From NCBI RefSeq assembly GCF_002943715.1, contig NZ_MQUA01000013.1, positions 1,233,001 to 1,297,000 of the forward strand: a DNA stretch of 64,000 nt. Reading direction: 5' to 3'. Each line of letters opens with the position of its first letter. Position 1 is the first letter of the stretch. Below the pieces are notes generated by a model. It was given only the letters and a program-made list of their open reading frames with translations. It was not told where the DNA came from and ran no database searches. A program made the translations under genes and the position numbers. This DNA comes from Polaribacter filamentus (GTDB taxonomy: Bacteria > Bacteroidota > Bacteroidia > Flavobacteriales > Flavobacteriaceae). Below, one piece after another: positions 46,430-55,681 of this stretch.

Positions 46430-46918
46430 ATGAGAAATTTTTTACTTCTTTTATTTTTTGGGTGCTCTCTTACAATCACTTCTAAACAAAAATCTAACTT
46501 TTGGAATAACGTTCGTTTTGGAGGTGCTTTCACCTTAGGTTTTGGCACACAAACCACTATTGAAATTACTCCAAGTGCTATTTATGAATTTCAAAATGGC
46601 TTTTCTTTAGGAACAGGATTGACCTATATTTAGATTGAAATTGGCGATTTCACCACCAATGTTTATGGCGGTAGTATTATTTCTTTATATCAAATCCCTA
46701 ATATAGGAATCCAACTTTCTGGAGAATATAAATACTCTTTTGTCAAACAAACAGATCGTTTTCGAAGGATTAACACAAATTTTCCTGCATTGTGTAGGCA
46801 GGTACTGCTTAAAATAGCGGACAATTTCCTTTTGGTATAAGACACGATGTTTTGTATGATAAAAATAAAAGTGTGTATAGATTGGCTTTTTCGCCAATAG
46901 TTCGTTTTTATTTTAAAA
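46430..46918 (+). pseudogene. Decayed small outer-membrane protein
   Basis: Reads as a short outer-membrane protein of a common flavobacterial type: signal peptide, NFWNNVRFGGAFTLGFG, ITPSAIYEFQNGFSLGTGLTY, then an in-frame TAG at 46633, YGGSIISLYQ, a FPAL segment, a frame change, and PFGIRHDVLYDKNKSVY with a final SPIVRFYF in another frame. At least one stop and two frame changes make it a true pseudogene. Its end overlaps the end of the convergent threonine aldolase gene. Confidence 0.8.
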
Positions 46919-47932
46919 ATTTTTCAATTCTTTTAAAAGAGTTTCGTGCATTTCATTTGTATAATCTAAATGCGTAACAATTCTAATTTTCCCTTCGCCC
47001 ATTGGCGTTAACAAAATGTTTTTTTCTTTCATTTTGTTAATAAAATTTGCGTCTCCGATTGCTTCATCCACATAAAAAATAACGATGTTGGTCTCTATTG
47101 TTTCCGCTTTTGTAACATAAGAAAGAGATTCTAAAACGACACCAATTTCTTTTGCTTTTTGATGATCATCTGCTAAGCGTGCAACATGGTTATCTAGCGC
47201 GTAAATTCCTGCTGCAGCTAAAAAACCAACCTGCCTCATGGCTCCTCCAAATAATTTTCTAATTCTTAACGCTTTTGCGATATGCTCTTTAGAACCTAAT
47301 AAAATAGAACCAACTGGCGCTCCCAAACCTTTTGATAAACAAATAGAAATGGTGTCAAACAAATGTCCATATTGATTGGGAGTTTCATTTTTTTCAACCA
47401 AAGCGTTAAATAAACGAGCACCATCTAAATGAAAAGCCAAGTTGTTTTCTTTTGATATTTTCTGAATTTTTTCTAGCTCAGAAAAATCCCAACAAGCGCC
47501 TCCTCCTTTATTTGTAGTGTTTTCAATACAAACCAATCTTGAATAAGGCACGTGAATATCAGATCGTCCAGAAACGGCTTCTTCCAACTGTTTTGAAGTA
47601 AACATTCCTCTATGGCCATCTATTAGTTTGCAAGTTACACCAGAATTAAAAGCCGCTCCACCACCTTCATAATTATAAACGTGTGCATATTTATCGCAAA
47701 TTAATTTATCGCCTGGTTGCGTATGTAGTTTTATAGCAGTCTGATTTGCCATCGTTCCGGACGGAAAAAACAACGCATCTTCCATTCCGAACATAGCAGC
47801 CGCTTTTTCTTGCAAAGCATTTGTTGTTGGATCACTTTTAAAAACGTCATCACCAACTTTAGCATGCATCATTGCATCCAACATTCCTTTTGTTGGTTTG
47901 GAAACTGTATCTGAAATTAAATCTATTATCAT
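46913..47932 (-). CDS. ltaE: Low-specificity L-threonine aldolase
   Basis: A 339-residue PLP enzyme cleaving threonine and allo-threonine to glycine and acetaldehyde. IDLISDTVSKPT at the start, DALFFPSGTMANQTAI, HLDGARLFNA (PLP Asp) and the Schiff-base lysine in SICLSKGLGAPVGSIL fix the family. Length normal; start ATG 47932. Confidence 0.93.
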   Translation of the reverse strand: MIIDLISDTVSKPTKGMLDAMMHAKVGDDVFKSDPTTNALQEKAAAMFGMEDALFFPSGTMANQTAIKLHTQPGDKLICDKYAHVYNYEGGGAAFNSGVTCKLIDGHRGMFTSKQLEEAVSGRSDIHVPYSRLVCIENTTNKGGGACWDFSELEKIQKISKENNLAFHLDGARLFNALVEKNETPNQYGHLFDTISICLSKGLGAPVGSILLGSKEHIAKALRIRKLFGGAMRQVGFLAAAGIYALDNHVARLADDHQKAKEIGVVLESLSYVTKAETIETNIVIFYVDEAIGDANFINKMKEKNILLTPMGEGKIRIVTHLDYTNEMHETLLKELKNF

Positions 47933-48049
47933 TTCTTATAAACTATTATTAGCACTGTTAAACGGAAATGCACATAGAAAACAAATAGTTTTACTAACAT
48001 TATTTCTATGGTAAATCTCTTTATTTTATCAAGAATCTCTGTGTAATCA

Positions 48050-50464
48050 TTAATTCCCAATTGGCGAACCATCCGGAATTTGAGGTGCCCCTGATTTTTT
48101 AAAAGAAGTCGGATTTTTCTCAAAATCTTCAATCATTTTAATCATGGCAGCACCATATATTTTCTGAATTCCTTCGGATTTTTTATTTTGTAAAATTAAC
48201 TTTATTTCATCCAATTTAAAAAACACAATGGCATTTACTTGTTTATACTGATTTTCAGCAGCAGCTAAATTAAATAATTGCTCTAAAACTTGGTTATTTA
48301 TTACGTTTTGTAATTCTTGATAATAGGAATCTTTGTATTCTTTTTTGATTGTTTTTACAATCAGTTCATCCATTAACTCTTCTAATCCCAATTGACTTTT
48401 GTCTAAACTTTTGTGTGCTATTAATCTTGATGCTCTTTGCGGATTTAACAGTAAATTCAAGGTCATTTCAGTGGCAGTTTCTACGGCTGAAAAAGCATCA
48501 AACTCTACTCCTAGTTTACTATTAAAAGATTCTCGAGTTCTCTCATAACCGAATGCTCTTGGCGGAAAAAGCGCTAATTTCTCTGTCGGAATTGCAATTT
48601 CATCCACAGCAATTGTTTTTAAAACTGCTTGTAACGCATTTCTTTCTATTTCCCCGGATACTTTTTTTACCACAGTTTGATTTCCGCCTTTTACAGCATA
48701 ATTATACTCTAATCCTCCAATGATTTTTACCGCAGCCTCCGTTTGAAAACGATGTAAAAAATATAAAGGAACAAACACATCTTCCAATACAGAATACGGT
48801 TCATTCGTTTTAATATTATCCACAGAAAAATGATCAATTGCTGTTCTTCTGATTTTTAAAAGATTGTTTAATTCATCTTGAATATTGTCTCCATTATCCC
48901 ACAAATGGGCAGAAATACTTGCACTTCCTTCTGATCTTGCATCCGAATCTGATAAATATTTTAATCCGCTTGCATAGGCATCCAGCAAAATTTTATTTAA
49001 TTGTTCCGTTTCATTTTCAGTATCAGTAAAATCTTGATAAGAATAGGCTACGATAACCTTATCCCAAGCACCAATTTTAGTATCATACGCATCAGAAAAA
49101 TCAATTTTATCATCTTCTAAAGTAAACTTTGGATGCGGATAATCCATCACAGAACTTCTGTTTACGGTACTCGCTGCAAAGTTATGAGCGAAACCTAAAG
49201 TATGTCCGATTTCATGTGCAGATAATTGTCTTATTCTTGCCAATGCCATTTGCAAAGCAAAATCATCATCCGAAGAATTATTTCTATAAGGGGCCTGCAA
49301 TGCTTGAGCTATTAAAAAATCTTGACGGATTCTTAAACTTCCTAAACTTACATGACCTTTAATAATTTCGCCCGTTCTTGGATCAGAAATACTTCCGCCA
49401 TAACTCCAACCTCTTGTAGATCGGTGCACCCATTGCACCATATTATAACGAACATCTAAAGGATCTGCACCTTCTGGCAATAGTTTCATTTGAAAAGCAT
49501 TTTTATAACCCGCAGCTTCAAAAGCTTGATTCCACCAACGTCCACCATCTAATAAAGCACTTCTTATTGGCTCTGGAGTTCCTCTATCTAAATAATAAAT
49601 AATAGGTTCTTTTGCTTCAGAAACTGTTTCATTAGGATTCACTTTTTCTAGTCGATGTCTATAAATAAATCGTTTTGTAATTGGCTCGTTTACAGGTGTT
49701 GCATAATCTAAGTAAGACATTCCGTAACTCCCAGAACGTGTATCGAACTTTCTTGGCTTGTATTTATCGTCTGGCAATTCTACAAAAGAATGATGTTGAT
49801 GAACAGTAACCAAACTTGCATCCGGAGTTACACTTCTTATATTGTATCCTTTTGGTAAACCACTAAAAGTAAGCATAATATCAAACTCAACATTTTTAGG
49901 AAACGCCTTTGTTCTTTCTATATTAAAAGCAGATTTACTCTTATCTAAACTATAATTTCCTTGATTATTATTTGCTAAAGTTGAAGCAACACCGTGGGCA
50001 TCTCGCATCAAAAAATCTGTTGCATCCACTAAATACATTCCGTTTTTTTCTTCTTTGATGATAAAACCCTGTAAAACTGATTTCGCGAATGCCTCTTTCA
50101 CCGATTTTATTTCTTCTATATTGTCTGTAATTGCTCTAAAATTTTGGTTTGGCTGAATCAATAAAATTTTATTCCCAGCTTTTTTAAAATGAACTACAAC
50201 TCCGTCGCCTAATTGACCGCGATCTAAACCGATATCATTAGAACCAATTCCTTCGGATAATGAATGTACATAAAGAAAATCTGCATTTAACTTTTCTATT
50301 TGAAGAAAGATTTTATCGTTATTATCATCATAATAGAAAGTAAAATAGCCTTCATATTTTGTAATTCCTTTTTCGAGAGTTTTACCTGCTTTTTCATTGA
50401 AGAATTGAGAAAATCCGTCGAAATAAAAAGTAATAAAAACTAATAAAAGTATTGATTTTTTCAT
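48050..50464 (-). CDS. Secreted zinc-dependent metalloprotease (DUF5117/DUF5118 type)
   Basis: An 804-residue exported protease. After a signal peptide (about 20 residues, ending GFSQF) come a DUF5118-like strand (GITKYEGYFTFYYDD), a long DUF5117 domain, and the metzincin active site LSAHEIGHTLGFAHNFAAS near residue 416 with a following Met-turn-like SVMDYPHP. The zinc His triad and catalytic Glu are intact. No C-terminal sorting domain is visible, so it may be periplasmic rather than T9SS-secreted. Substrate unknown. Confidence 0.9.
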   Translation of the reverse strand: MKKSILLLVFITFYFDGFSQFFNEKAGKTLEKGITKYEGYFTFYYDDNNDKIFLQIEKLNADFLYVHSLSEGIGSNDIGLDRGQLGDGVVVHFKKAGNKILLIQPNQNFRAITDNIEEIKSVKEAFAKSVLQGFIIKEEKNGMYLVDATDFLMRDAHGVASTLANNNQGNYSLDKSKSAFNIERTKAFPKNVEFDIMLTFSGLPKGYNIRSVTPDASLVTVHQHHSFVELPDDKYKPRKFDTRSGSYGMSYLDYATPVNEPITKRFIYRHRLEKVNPNETVSEAKEPIIYYLDRGTPEPIRSALLDGGRWWNQAFEAAGYKNAFQMKLLPEGADPLDVRYNMVQWVHRSTRGWSYGGSISDPRTGEIIKGHVSLGSLRIRQDFLIAQALQAPYRNNSSDDDFALQMALARIRQLSAHEIGHTLGFAHNFAASTVNRSSVMDYPHPKFTLEDDKIDFSDAYDTKIGAWDKVIVAYSYQDFTDTENETEQLNKILLDAYASGLKYLSDSDARSEGSASISAHLWDNGDNIQDELNNLLKIRRTAIDHFSVDNIKTNEPYSVLEDVFVPLYFLHRFQTEAAVKIIGGLEYNYAVKGGNQTVVKKVSGEIERNALQAVLKTIAVDEIAIPTEKLALFPPRAFGYERTRESFNSKLGVEFDAFSAVETATEMTLNLLLNPQRASRLIAHKSLDKSQLGLEELMDELIVKTIKKEYKDSYYQELQNVINNQVLEQLFNLAAAENQYKQVNAIVFFKLDEIKLILQNKKSEGIQKIYGAAMIKMIEDFEKNPTSFKKSGAPQIPDGSPIGN

Positions 50465-50492
50465 TTTAAAAATATTTTGGTTAAATCTATAA

Positions 50493-50548
50493 AATATCCA
50501 TCAGTTTTAAACTTTAAAACCTAAAAATTCATTTAATTTTTGTTATTT
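50493..50548. repeat. Imperfect direct repeat of the prfB promoter, copy 1
   Basis: About 52 bases roughly 80% identical to the prfB promoter region at 50651-50706. The copy lacks an exact TAnnTTTG box. An about 100-base spacer rich in CTTTGCG/TCTCTGCGAA phrases separates the copies. Confidence 0.6.
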
Positions 50549-50672
50549 AAAGGAGTTACGCAAAGTTTTTCAAAAATTTCAGAGAGAATTTGTAACAGCA
50601 CGCTGTGAATCTTTGCGTTTTCTCTGCGAATCTTTGTGTTCTCCTTTTTTAATATCTGTCAGCTTTAAAAAC

Positions 50673-50701
50673 TTGAAATCCTAAAAATTAATTTATTTTT
50701 G
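50673..50701 (+). promoter_or_regulatory. Flavobacterial promoter of prfB
   Basis: TTG at 50673, 18-base spacer and a perfect TAnnTTTG match (TATTTTTG, 50694-50701). The predicted transcription start falls within a few bases of the ATG at 50710, so the mRNA may be leaderless or nearly so. Confidence 0.65.
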
Positions 50702-50709
50702 TACAACTT

Positions 50710-51804
50710 ATGATTACACTAGACCAACTTAAAGATATAGCTGCAAGAATTGAGAAATTAAAATCTTATTTAGAGATTGATAAAAAGCTCATTGAAATTG
50801 CCAATGAAGAAGAAAAAACGATCAATCCTGATTTTTGGAACAATCCAAAAGAGGCAGAAGTTTTTATGAAAGAATTGCGTTTCAAAAAGAAATGGGTGGA
50901 AGATTATAGAAAAGCCATCACTTTAAATGAGGACACAATTGTTTTATTTGAATTCTATAAAGAAGGCGACGTTGAAGAGGGTGAAATGAACGAACAATTT
51001 GAAAAAGTGAGTTCATTTTTAGAAGATATTGAATTCAAAAACATGCTTTCTGAAGAAGGAGATTCTCTTTCTGCAGTTATTCAAATTACTGCGGGTGCAG
51101 GCGGAACGGAAAGTTGTGATTGGGCAGAGATGTTGTTTAGAATGTACTCGATGTGGTCTGAAAAACAAGGTTTTAAGTTAAAAACGCTTAATTATCAAGC
51201 GGGAGATTCAGTAGGAATAAAAACAATTACGGTAGAAATTGAGGGCGATTATGCTTTTGGGTGGTTAAAAGGTGAAAATGGCGTTCACAGATTGGTACGA
51301 ATTTCTCCTTTTGATTCCAATGCAAAACGCCACACAAGTTTTGCGTCTGTTTATGTGTATCCTGTTGCTGATGATTCTATTGAGATTGATATCAATCCTG
51401 CGGATATAGAAATTATTACGGCGCGCTCTAGTGGTGCTGGAGGTCAGAATGTTAACAAAGTGGAAACAAAAGTTCAGCTGACTCACAAACCATCCGGAAT
51501 TCAGATTTCATGTTCAAATTCACGCTCACAACATGAAAATAGAGCGACCGCTTTGCAAATGCTAAAGTCACAATTATATGAAATTGAGCTGCAAAAACAG
51601 CAAGCCGCAAGAGATGACATTGAAGCTGGTAAAATGAAAAATGAGTGGGGAAGTCAGATTAGAAATTACGTAATGCATCCTTATAAGTTGGTGAAAGATG
51701 TTAGAACTGCGCACGAAACAGGAAATGTAGATGCCGTTATGGATGGAAATATCAGCTCATTTTTAAAAGCGTACTTAATGTTGAATGGGCAGAAAAATAG
51801 TTAG
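50710..51804 (+). CDS. prfB: Peptide chain release factor 2
   Basis: A 364-residue class I release factor. The stop-recognition tripeptide region reads [17 protein letters not shown] (SPF, the RF2 form, for UGA/UAA) and the catalytic loop is [15 protein letters not shown] (GGQ). The reading frame is continuous through [11 protein letters not shown], the place where most bacteria keep the autoregulatory UGA +1 frameshift, so this gene lacks that control. Confidence 0.96.
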   Translation: MITLDQLKDIAARIEKLKSYLEIDKKLIEIANEEEKTINPDFWNNPKEAEVFMKELRFKKKWVEDYRKAITLNEDTIVLFEFYKEGDVEEGEMNEQFEKVSSFLEDIEFKNMLSEEGDSLSAVIQITAGAGGTESCDWAEMLFRMYSMWSEKQGFKLKTLNYQAGDSVGIKTITVEIEGDYAFGWLKGENGVHRLVRISPFDSNAKRHTSFASVYVYPVADDSIEIDINPADIEIITARSSGAGGQNVNKVETKVQLTHKPSGIQISCSNSRSQHENRATALQMLKSQLYEIELQKQQAARDDIEAGKMKNEWGSQIRNYVMHPYKLVKDVRTAHETGNVDAVMDGNISSFLKAYLMLNGQKNS

Positions 51805-51809
51805 AAATT

Positions 51810-51830
51810 GGTTGTTGGTTGTTGGTTGTT
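51810..51830. repeat. Three tandem GGTTGTT heptamers
   Basis: Perfect three-copy heptamer just past the prfB stop. Confidence 0.8.
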
Positions 51831-51899
51831 AGCAAAACTAAAAAAATAGAACGGATGTCATTCGGAAATGAGCTTTTTATGCGATTCAGAAATCTCCCC

Positions 51900-51939
51900 T
51901 TTGAAACTTTGAAACTTTGAAACTTTGAAACTTTGAAAC
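51900..51939. repeat. Five tandem TTTGAAAC octamers
   Basis: Five perfect copies directly upstream of the ArsC-like start codon (51944); they would fill the 5' leader of that gene. A two-copy relative stands before ridA (near 5400). Confidence 0.9.
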
Positions 51940-51943
51940 TAAT

Positions 51944-52285
51944 ATGATAAAAATATACCACAATCCACGTTGTACTAAATCTAGACAAGGTTTAGCGATT
52001 TTAGAAAATTCGAGAAAAGAATTTGAAGTTGTTAAATATTTAGATACAATTCCATCAGAAAAAGAATTGACAGAAATCGTACAATTATTAAATATCGCTC
52101 CTATCGATTTAGTTCGCAAAAATGAAAAAATCTGGAAAGAGAATTATAAAGGAAAAGAGTTATCAGACAGAGAAATTATCATTGCGATGCTCCAGAATCC
52201 AAAGTTAATTGAGCGACCAATTATCATCAATAAAAATAAAGCGGTGATTGGGAGACCATCAGAAAATATCCTGACAATTATTTAG
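51944..52285 (+). CDS. ArsC/Spx family protein (arsenate-reductase-like)
   Basis: A 113-residue thioredoxin-fold protein with IYHNPRCTKSRQGLAIL, carrying the single redox Cys of glutaredoxin-type arsenate reductases, and IERPIIINKNKAVIGRPSENIL, with the conserved RP and GRP loops. Similar small proteins are called arsC in flavobacteria but no other arsenic gene is nearby, so the physiological role is open. Confidence 0.85.
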   Translation: MIKIYHNPRCTKSRQGLAILENSRKEFEVVKYLDTIPSEKELTEIVQLLNIAPIDLVRKNEKIWKENYKGKELSDREIIIAMLQNPKLIERPIIINKNKAVIGRPSENILTII

Positions 52286-52376
52286 AATTACTTTTCATAA
52301 TTTGTTTAACTTTTGTTTAACTAAATTAAACTAAACTTTTAATAAGATTTGTAGTCTTAATAAAAAATAACTCGTT

Positions 52377-54842
52377 TTGACTAAAAAAATTACATTACTT
52401 TTTTATTTACTATTTTCGGCTACTTTTTTGTTTTCACAGAATTCAAAAGACGATGAAACTAATACTTTAACAGGTAAAGTTGTTGATGCTAAATCAAATC
52501 AACCTTTAGAATACGCAACAATCATTTTAAAAGATCTTAAAACCCTAAAAATTACAGGAGGAATTACAGATGGTACTGGGAGTTTTTCCGTTCAAACACC
52601 AAAAGGAACCTATGATATTAGCATAGAATATATATCCTTTAAAAGCAAAAAATTTCCAACACAAGAGATCAGTAAAAATAAAGACTTCGGAGTTATAAAA
52701 TTAACTGAAGATCAAAGCAGTTTAAATGAAATTGTAGTCATAGCAGAAAAAACAACAGTAGACATTCGTTTAGATAAAAAAGTATATAATATTGGTAAAG
52801 ATTTATCTATTAGAGGTGGTAATGCAAGTGATGTTTTAGGAAACGTACCTTCTGTTCAAGTAGATGTTGAAGGAGCTGTTAGTTTACGTGGAAATGAAAA
52901 CGTAACTATTTTAATTGATGGTAGACCAAGTGCTTTAGTAGGTATGAATGGTGCAGAAGCATTAAGACAAATTCCTGCAGAAGCAATTGAAAGGGTTGAA
53001 GTTATTACTTCTCCATCTGCAAGATATGATGCAGAAGGAACAGCTGGTATTTTAAACATCATTCTTAGAAAAAATAAATTAATAGGTTTTAATGGTTCTT
53101 TACAATTAGATTTAGGAGTTCCTGCGAGCGTTGGTAATGCTTTTAATGCAAACTGGAGAACCGAAAAATGGAACTTGTTTACAAATACAGGTTTCAGATA
53201 TAATGAAACTCCTGGTAATGCATTTTCAGATTCTGATTACCTTTCCTCTTCTGCACAAAATGCAAAAGTTGTAGAAGAAAGAAATTTTGATCGTTTAGGA
53301 AGATCCATATTTACAAGTTTTGGAGCAGAATATTATCTAACTGAAAACTCAAGTATTATTGGGAATATAGTATTTAGTAAAGGAAATGATGATGATGTAA
53401 ATTCAAATAATATTGAAAGATTTAATGCACAAGGAGCAATAAATGAAGCAACCTATAGAACAGAAAGTGAAGGTGAAGACGAGCAAAGAATACAATATAC
53501 TTTAGATTATGTAAATAATTTTGATGATACTGGAAAAAAATTATCTATCAATTTACAATATTCTACAGAAGCAGAAGACAAATTAAATAATATTACAGAA
53601 GTAGACACACAAGCAAATCTTTTGAATGATTTAGAGTTGGTTTTAGAAGATCAAGATGAAAATAGTGGTCTACTGCAGATAGATTATGTGCATCCAGTTG
53701 GAAAAGATATTCAATTTGAAGCAGGTTATAGAGGTAATTATAGAGATATTTTTAACAGTTTTTATTTAGCAGAAAGAAAAACTTTTCCTAATGGAGGATT
53801 AATACCAGATGCTGGTTTAAACAACTCTTTTAATTACGAAGAATTTGTAAATGCAGCTTACTTTCAATATGGTCAAAAATTTAATAATATTTCGCTTTTA
53901 GCAGGTTTACGTTACGAATATACATCCATTGAAATTGTACAACAAACATCTACTACAAATGATGAAAGGTCGTATGGAAACTTATTCCCTACTATTAATC
54001 TTGGCTACGAATTAAAAGGTGGTGATAGTTTTACTTTGGGATATAATAGAAGAATTAGAAGACCAAGAGGAAGAAGTTTAAATCCATTTCCAAGCAGATC
54101 TAGTGAAAGTAATACTTACAGTGGTAACGTAAATTTAAATCCTGTAATTACAGACGCCATAGATTTAGGATATTTAAAACGTTGGGATAAGGTCACCTTA
54201 AGTACTTCTATTTACTACAATATTAGTAATGATAATTGGGAAAGAATTCAAGAAGATACAGGTGAAATTACAGACAACGGAGATCCAATAACAAGAAGGT
54301 TTCCTGTAAACTTATCTACCGAAGAAAGATTTGGTTTTGAGTTTACCTTAAATTACAAACCATTTAAAGTTTGGAATATTAATAGCGATTTTAACTTATT
54401 CAATGTAAAAACTGATGGAGATTATACAAATCCAACAACAAATATTTCACAAAGTTTCGATTTTAAAAATACTGCATTTTTTATAAGATTGAATCAAAAA
54501 ATAACATTGCCATCTAAAATCGATTTACAAATTAACTCAAATTATAGCGGTCCAAATAGAAATGCGCAAACAAAAAGCCAAGGAGTTTTTAGTATAGATC
54601 TTGCGGCTAGTAAAGATATCCTAAAAGAAAAAGCATCTATAAGCTTAAATTTTAGCGATGTTTTTAATGGTGCAATTAGCAGAAGAACTACAAATCTACC
54701 GGGTTTTTTAGATCAATATTCAGAGTTTCAATGGAGAGAACCACAAGTTAGAGTAAGTTTAGTATATCGTTTTAATCAAAAGAAAAAAGCAAATAGAGAA
54801 AACAGAGAAGGTAATGGTGGTAGAGAAGATTATGAAGGATAG
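52377..54842 (+). CDS. TonB-dependent-receptor-like outer-membrane protein with carboxypeptidase-regulatory domain
   Basis: An 821-residue protein: signal peptide (to about residue 20), CarboxypepD_reg-like domain (NTLTGKVVDAKSNQPLEYAT onward, 30-115), a plug domain (NEIVVIAEKTTVDIRLDKKVY; VLGNVPSVQVDVEGAVSLRG; TILIDGRPS; IERVEVITSPSARYDAEG) and a barrel of the OMP_b-brl_3 type with NRRIRRPRGRSLNPFPS. It probably imports or binds an unknown ligand. The C-terminus carries a polar tail after the last strand (KKKANRENREGNGGRE), unusual for insertion signals. Starts with TTG 52377. Confidence 0.88.
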   Translation: MTKKITLLFYLLFSATFLFSQNSKDDETNTLTGKVVDAKSNQPLEYATIILKDLKTLKITGGITDGTGSFSVQTPKGTYDISIEYISFKSKKFPTQEISKNKDFGVIKLTEDQSSLNEIVVIAEKTTVDIRLDKKVYNIGKDLSIRGGNASDVLGNVPSVQVDVEGAVSLRGNENVTILIDGRPSALVGMNGAEALRQIPAEAIERVEVITSPSARYDAEGTAGILNIILRKNKLIGFNGSLQLDLGVPASVGNAFNANWRTEKWNLFTNTGFRYNETPGNAFSDSDYLSSSAQNAKVVEERNFDRLGRSIFTSFGAEYYLTENSSIIGNIVFSKGNDDDVNSNNIERFNAQGAINEATYRTESEGEDEQRIQYTLDYVNNFDDTGKKLSINLQYSTEAEDKLNNITEVDTQANLLNDLELVLEDQDENSGLLQIDYVHPVGKDIQFEAGYRGNYRDIFNSFYLAERKTFPNGGLIPDAGLNNSFNYEEFVNAAYFQYGQKFNNISLLAGLRYEYTSIEIVQQTSTTNDERSYGNLFPTINLGYELKGGDSFTLGYNRRIRRPRGRSLNPFPSRSSESNTYSGNVNLNPVITDAIDLGYLKRWDKVTLSTSIYYNISNDNWERIQEDTGEITDNGDPITRRFPVNLSTEERFGFEFTLNYKPFKVWNINSDFNLFNVKTDGDYTNPTTNISQSFDFKNTAFFIRLNQKITLPSKIDLQINSNYSGPNRNAQTKSQGVFSIDLAASKDILKEKASISLNFSDVFNGAISRRTTNLPGFLDQYSEFQWREPQVRVSLVYRFNQKKKANRENREGNGGREDYEG

Positions 54843-55016
54843 TTTTTGGGCGTTTTAACAGGCTTTCAACACTCGCTTTTTCTAATACTGAATTTATTTA
54901 AGCATCTGTAAATCTTTGCTATCGATTTTGTTCATCGAAAAAACATCTAATTTAGTTTAGCATAAAAAAGAGCTTAAACAAATGTTTCAACCCTTAACGC
55001 ACTTGCTCAAACCTAT
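54843..55016. other. Spacer after the receptor gene, nothing recognised
   Basis: AT-rich non-coding sequence between the receptor stop and the first hairpin; no gene or site seen. Confidence 0.5.
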
Positions 55017-55049
55017 AAAAAACTCGTTCAATTTTTGAACGAGTTTTTT
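55017..55049. terminator. Hairpin terminator
   Basis: Stem AAAAAACTCGTTCAA / TTGAACGAGTTTTTT with a 3-base loop; symmetrical A and T runs allow action on both strands. Confidence 0.85.
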
Positions 55050-55084
55050 GTATTTCATAAAATCATTAATCTTAATCAACGTCT

Positions 55085-55219
55085 TTACAAAGTTTTCTTT
55101 TTCAGAAAACGGAAGTAATCTTTTGACCAATAAGTACTATTTTTATCTATTTTATACATTAAAATCCAAGAAACTAATTTCAATACAAATAAAACTAGAC
55201 TATTTTTAAATTCAATCAT
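55085..55219 (-). CDS. Possible 44-residue membrane protein
   Basis: ATG 55219 opens a 44-residue frame (MIEFKNSLVLFVLKLVSWIL, then YKIDKNSTYW and a basic end RFLKKKTL) with one hydrophobic helix. It sits between two related hairpins and on the same strand as the next small membrane gene. There is no homology evidence; the call rests on composition and placement. Confidence 0.3.
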   Translation of the reverse strand: MIEFKNSLVLFVLKLVSWILMYKIDKNSTYWSKDYFRFLKKKTL

Positions 55220-55241
55220 TATTACAATAAAATCAACAAAA

Positions 55242-55269
55242 AAACCCATTCAATTTATTGAATGAGTTT
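55242..55269. terminator. Second hairpin, related to the one at 55017
   Basis: Stem AAACCCATTCAA / TTGAATGAGTTT (one G-T pair), loop TTTA, just past the stop of the small membrane gene at 55292. Its arm ATTCAA resembles GTTCAA of the hairpin at 55017. Confidence 0.7.
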
Positions 55270-55291
55270 AATGTAAATATATTTTTAAAAA

Positions 55292-55465
55292 CTACTTTTC
55301 TTCAGTAGCTTTTTTTGCTTCTTTTTTCAGCTTCATGTTTTCCCAAATTGTACCACCGATCCAATAAGGTACTACAAAAGTTAATAAAAAAATTAACAAC
55401 CAAAAACCAGCCGTAAAAATAAACATGAATAAAACTAATCCTGAAAATTCTGAAAAATCTAACAT
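55292..55465 (-). CDS. Small single-pass or hairpin membrane protein
   Basis: From ATG 55465, a 57-residue protein: a hydrophobic region (GLVLFMFIFTAGFWLLIFLLTFVVPYWIGG) long enough for one or two helices, then a basic coiled tail (IWENMKLKKEAKKATEEK). An in-frame TTG upstream would add 11 residues and is less likely. Family unknown. Confidence 0.65.
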   Translation of the reverse strand: MLDFSEFSGLVLFMFIFTAGFWLLIFLLTFVVPYWIGGTIWENMKLKKEAKKATEEK

Positions 55466-55681
55466 TTGCTTGTATTTGTAATAATTTTTATCTAGCAAAA
55501 ATAATATATATTTTAAATCTCACTATTTAATTTATTTATTTTTCATCAATCTTATTCAAATTATAGAAATATTAACATAAATGAGCTGAGTAAACGATAA
55601 TTTACATTACAATTTTCACTTTGGTTAGTACCGTTTTTGGCTTTCTTTTCGTAAATTTGTATTCCTAAAATTACATTCATA

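Noticed and set aside
51900..51939. CRISPR-like array or iteron origin
   Set aside because: Units are 8 bases without spacers and no replication gene is nearby.
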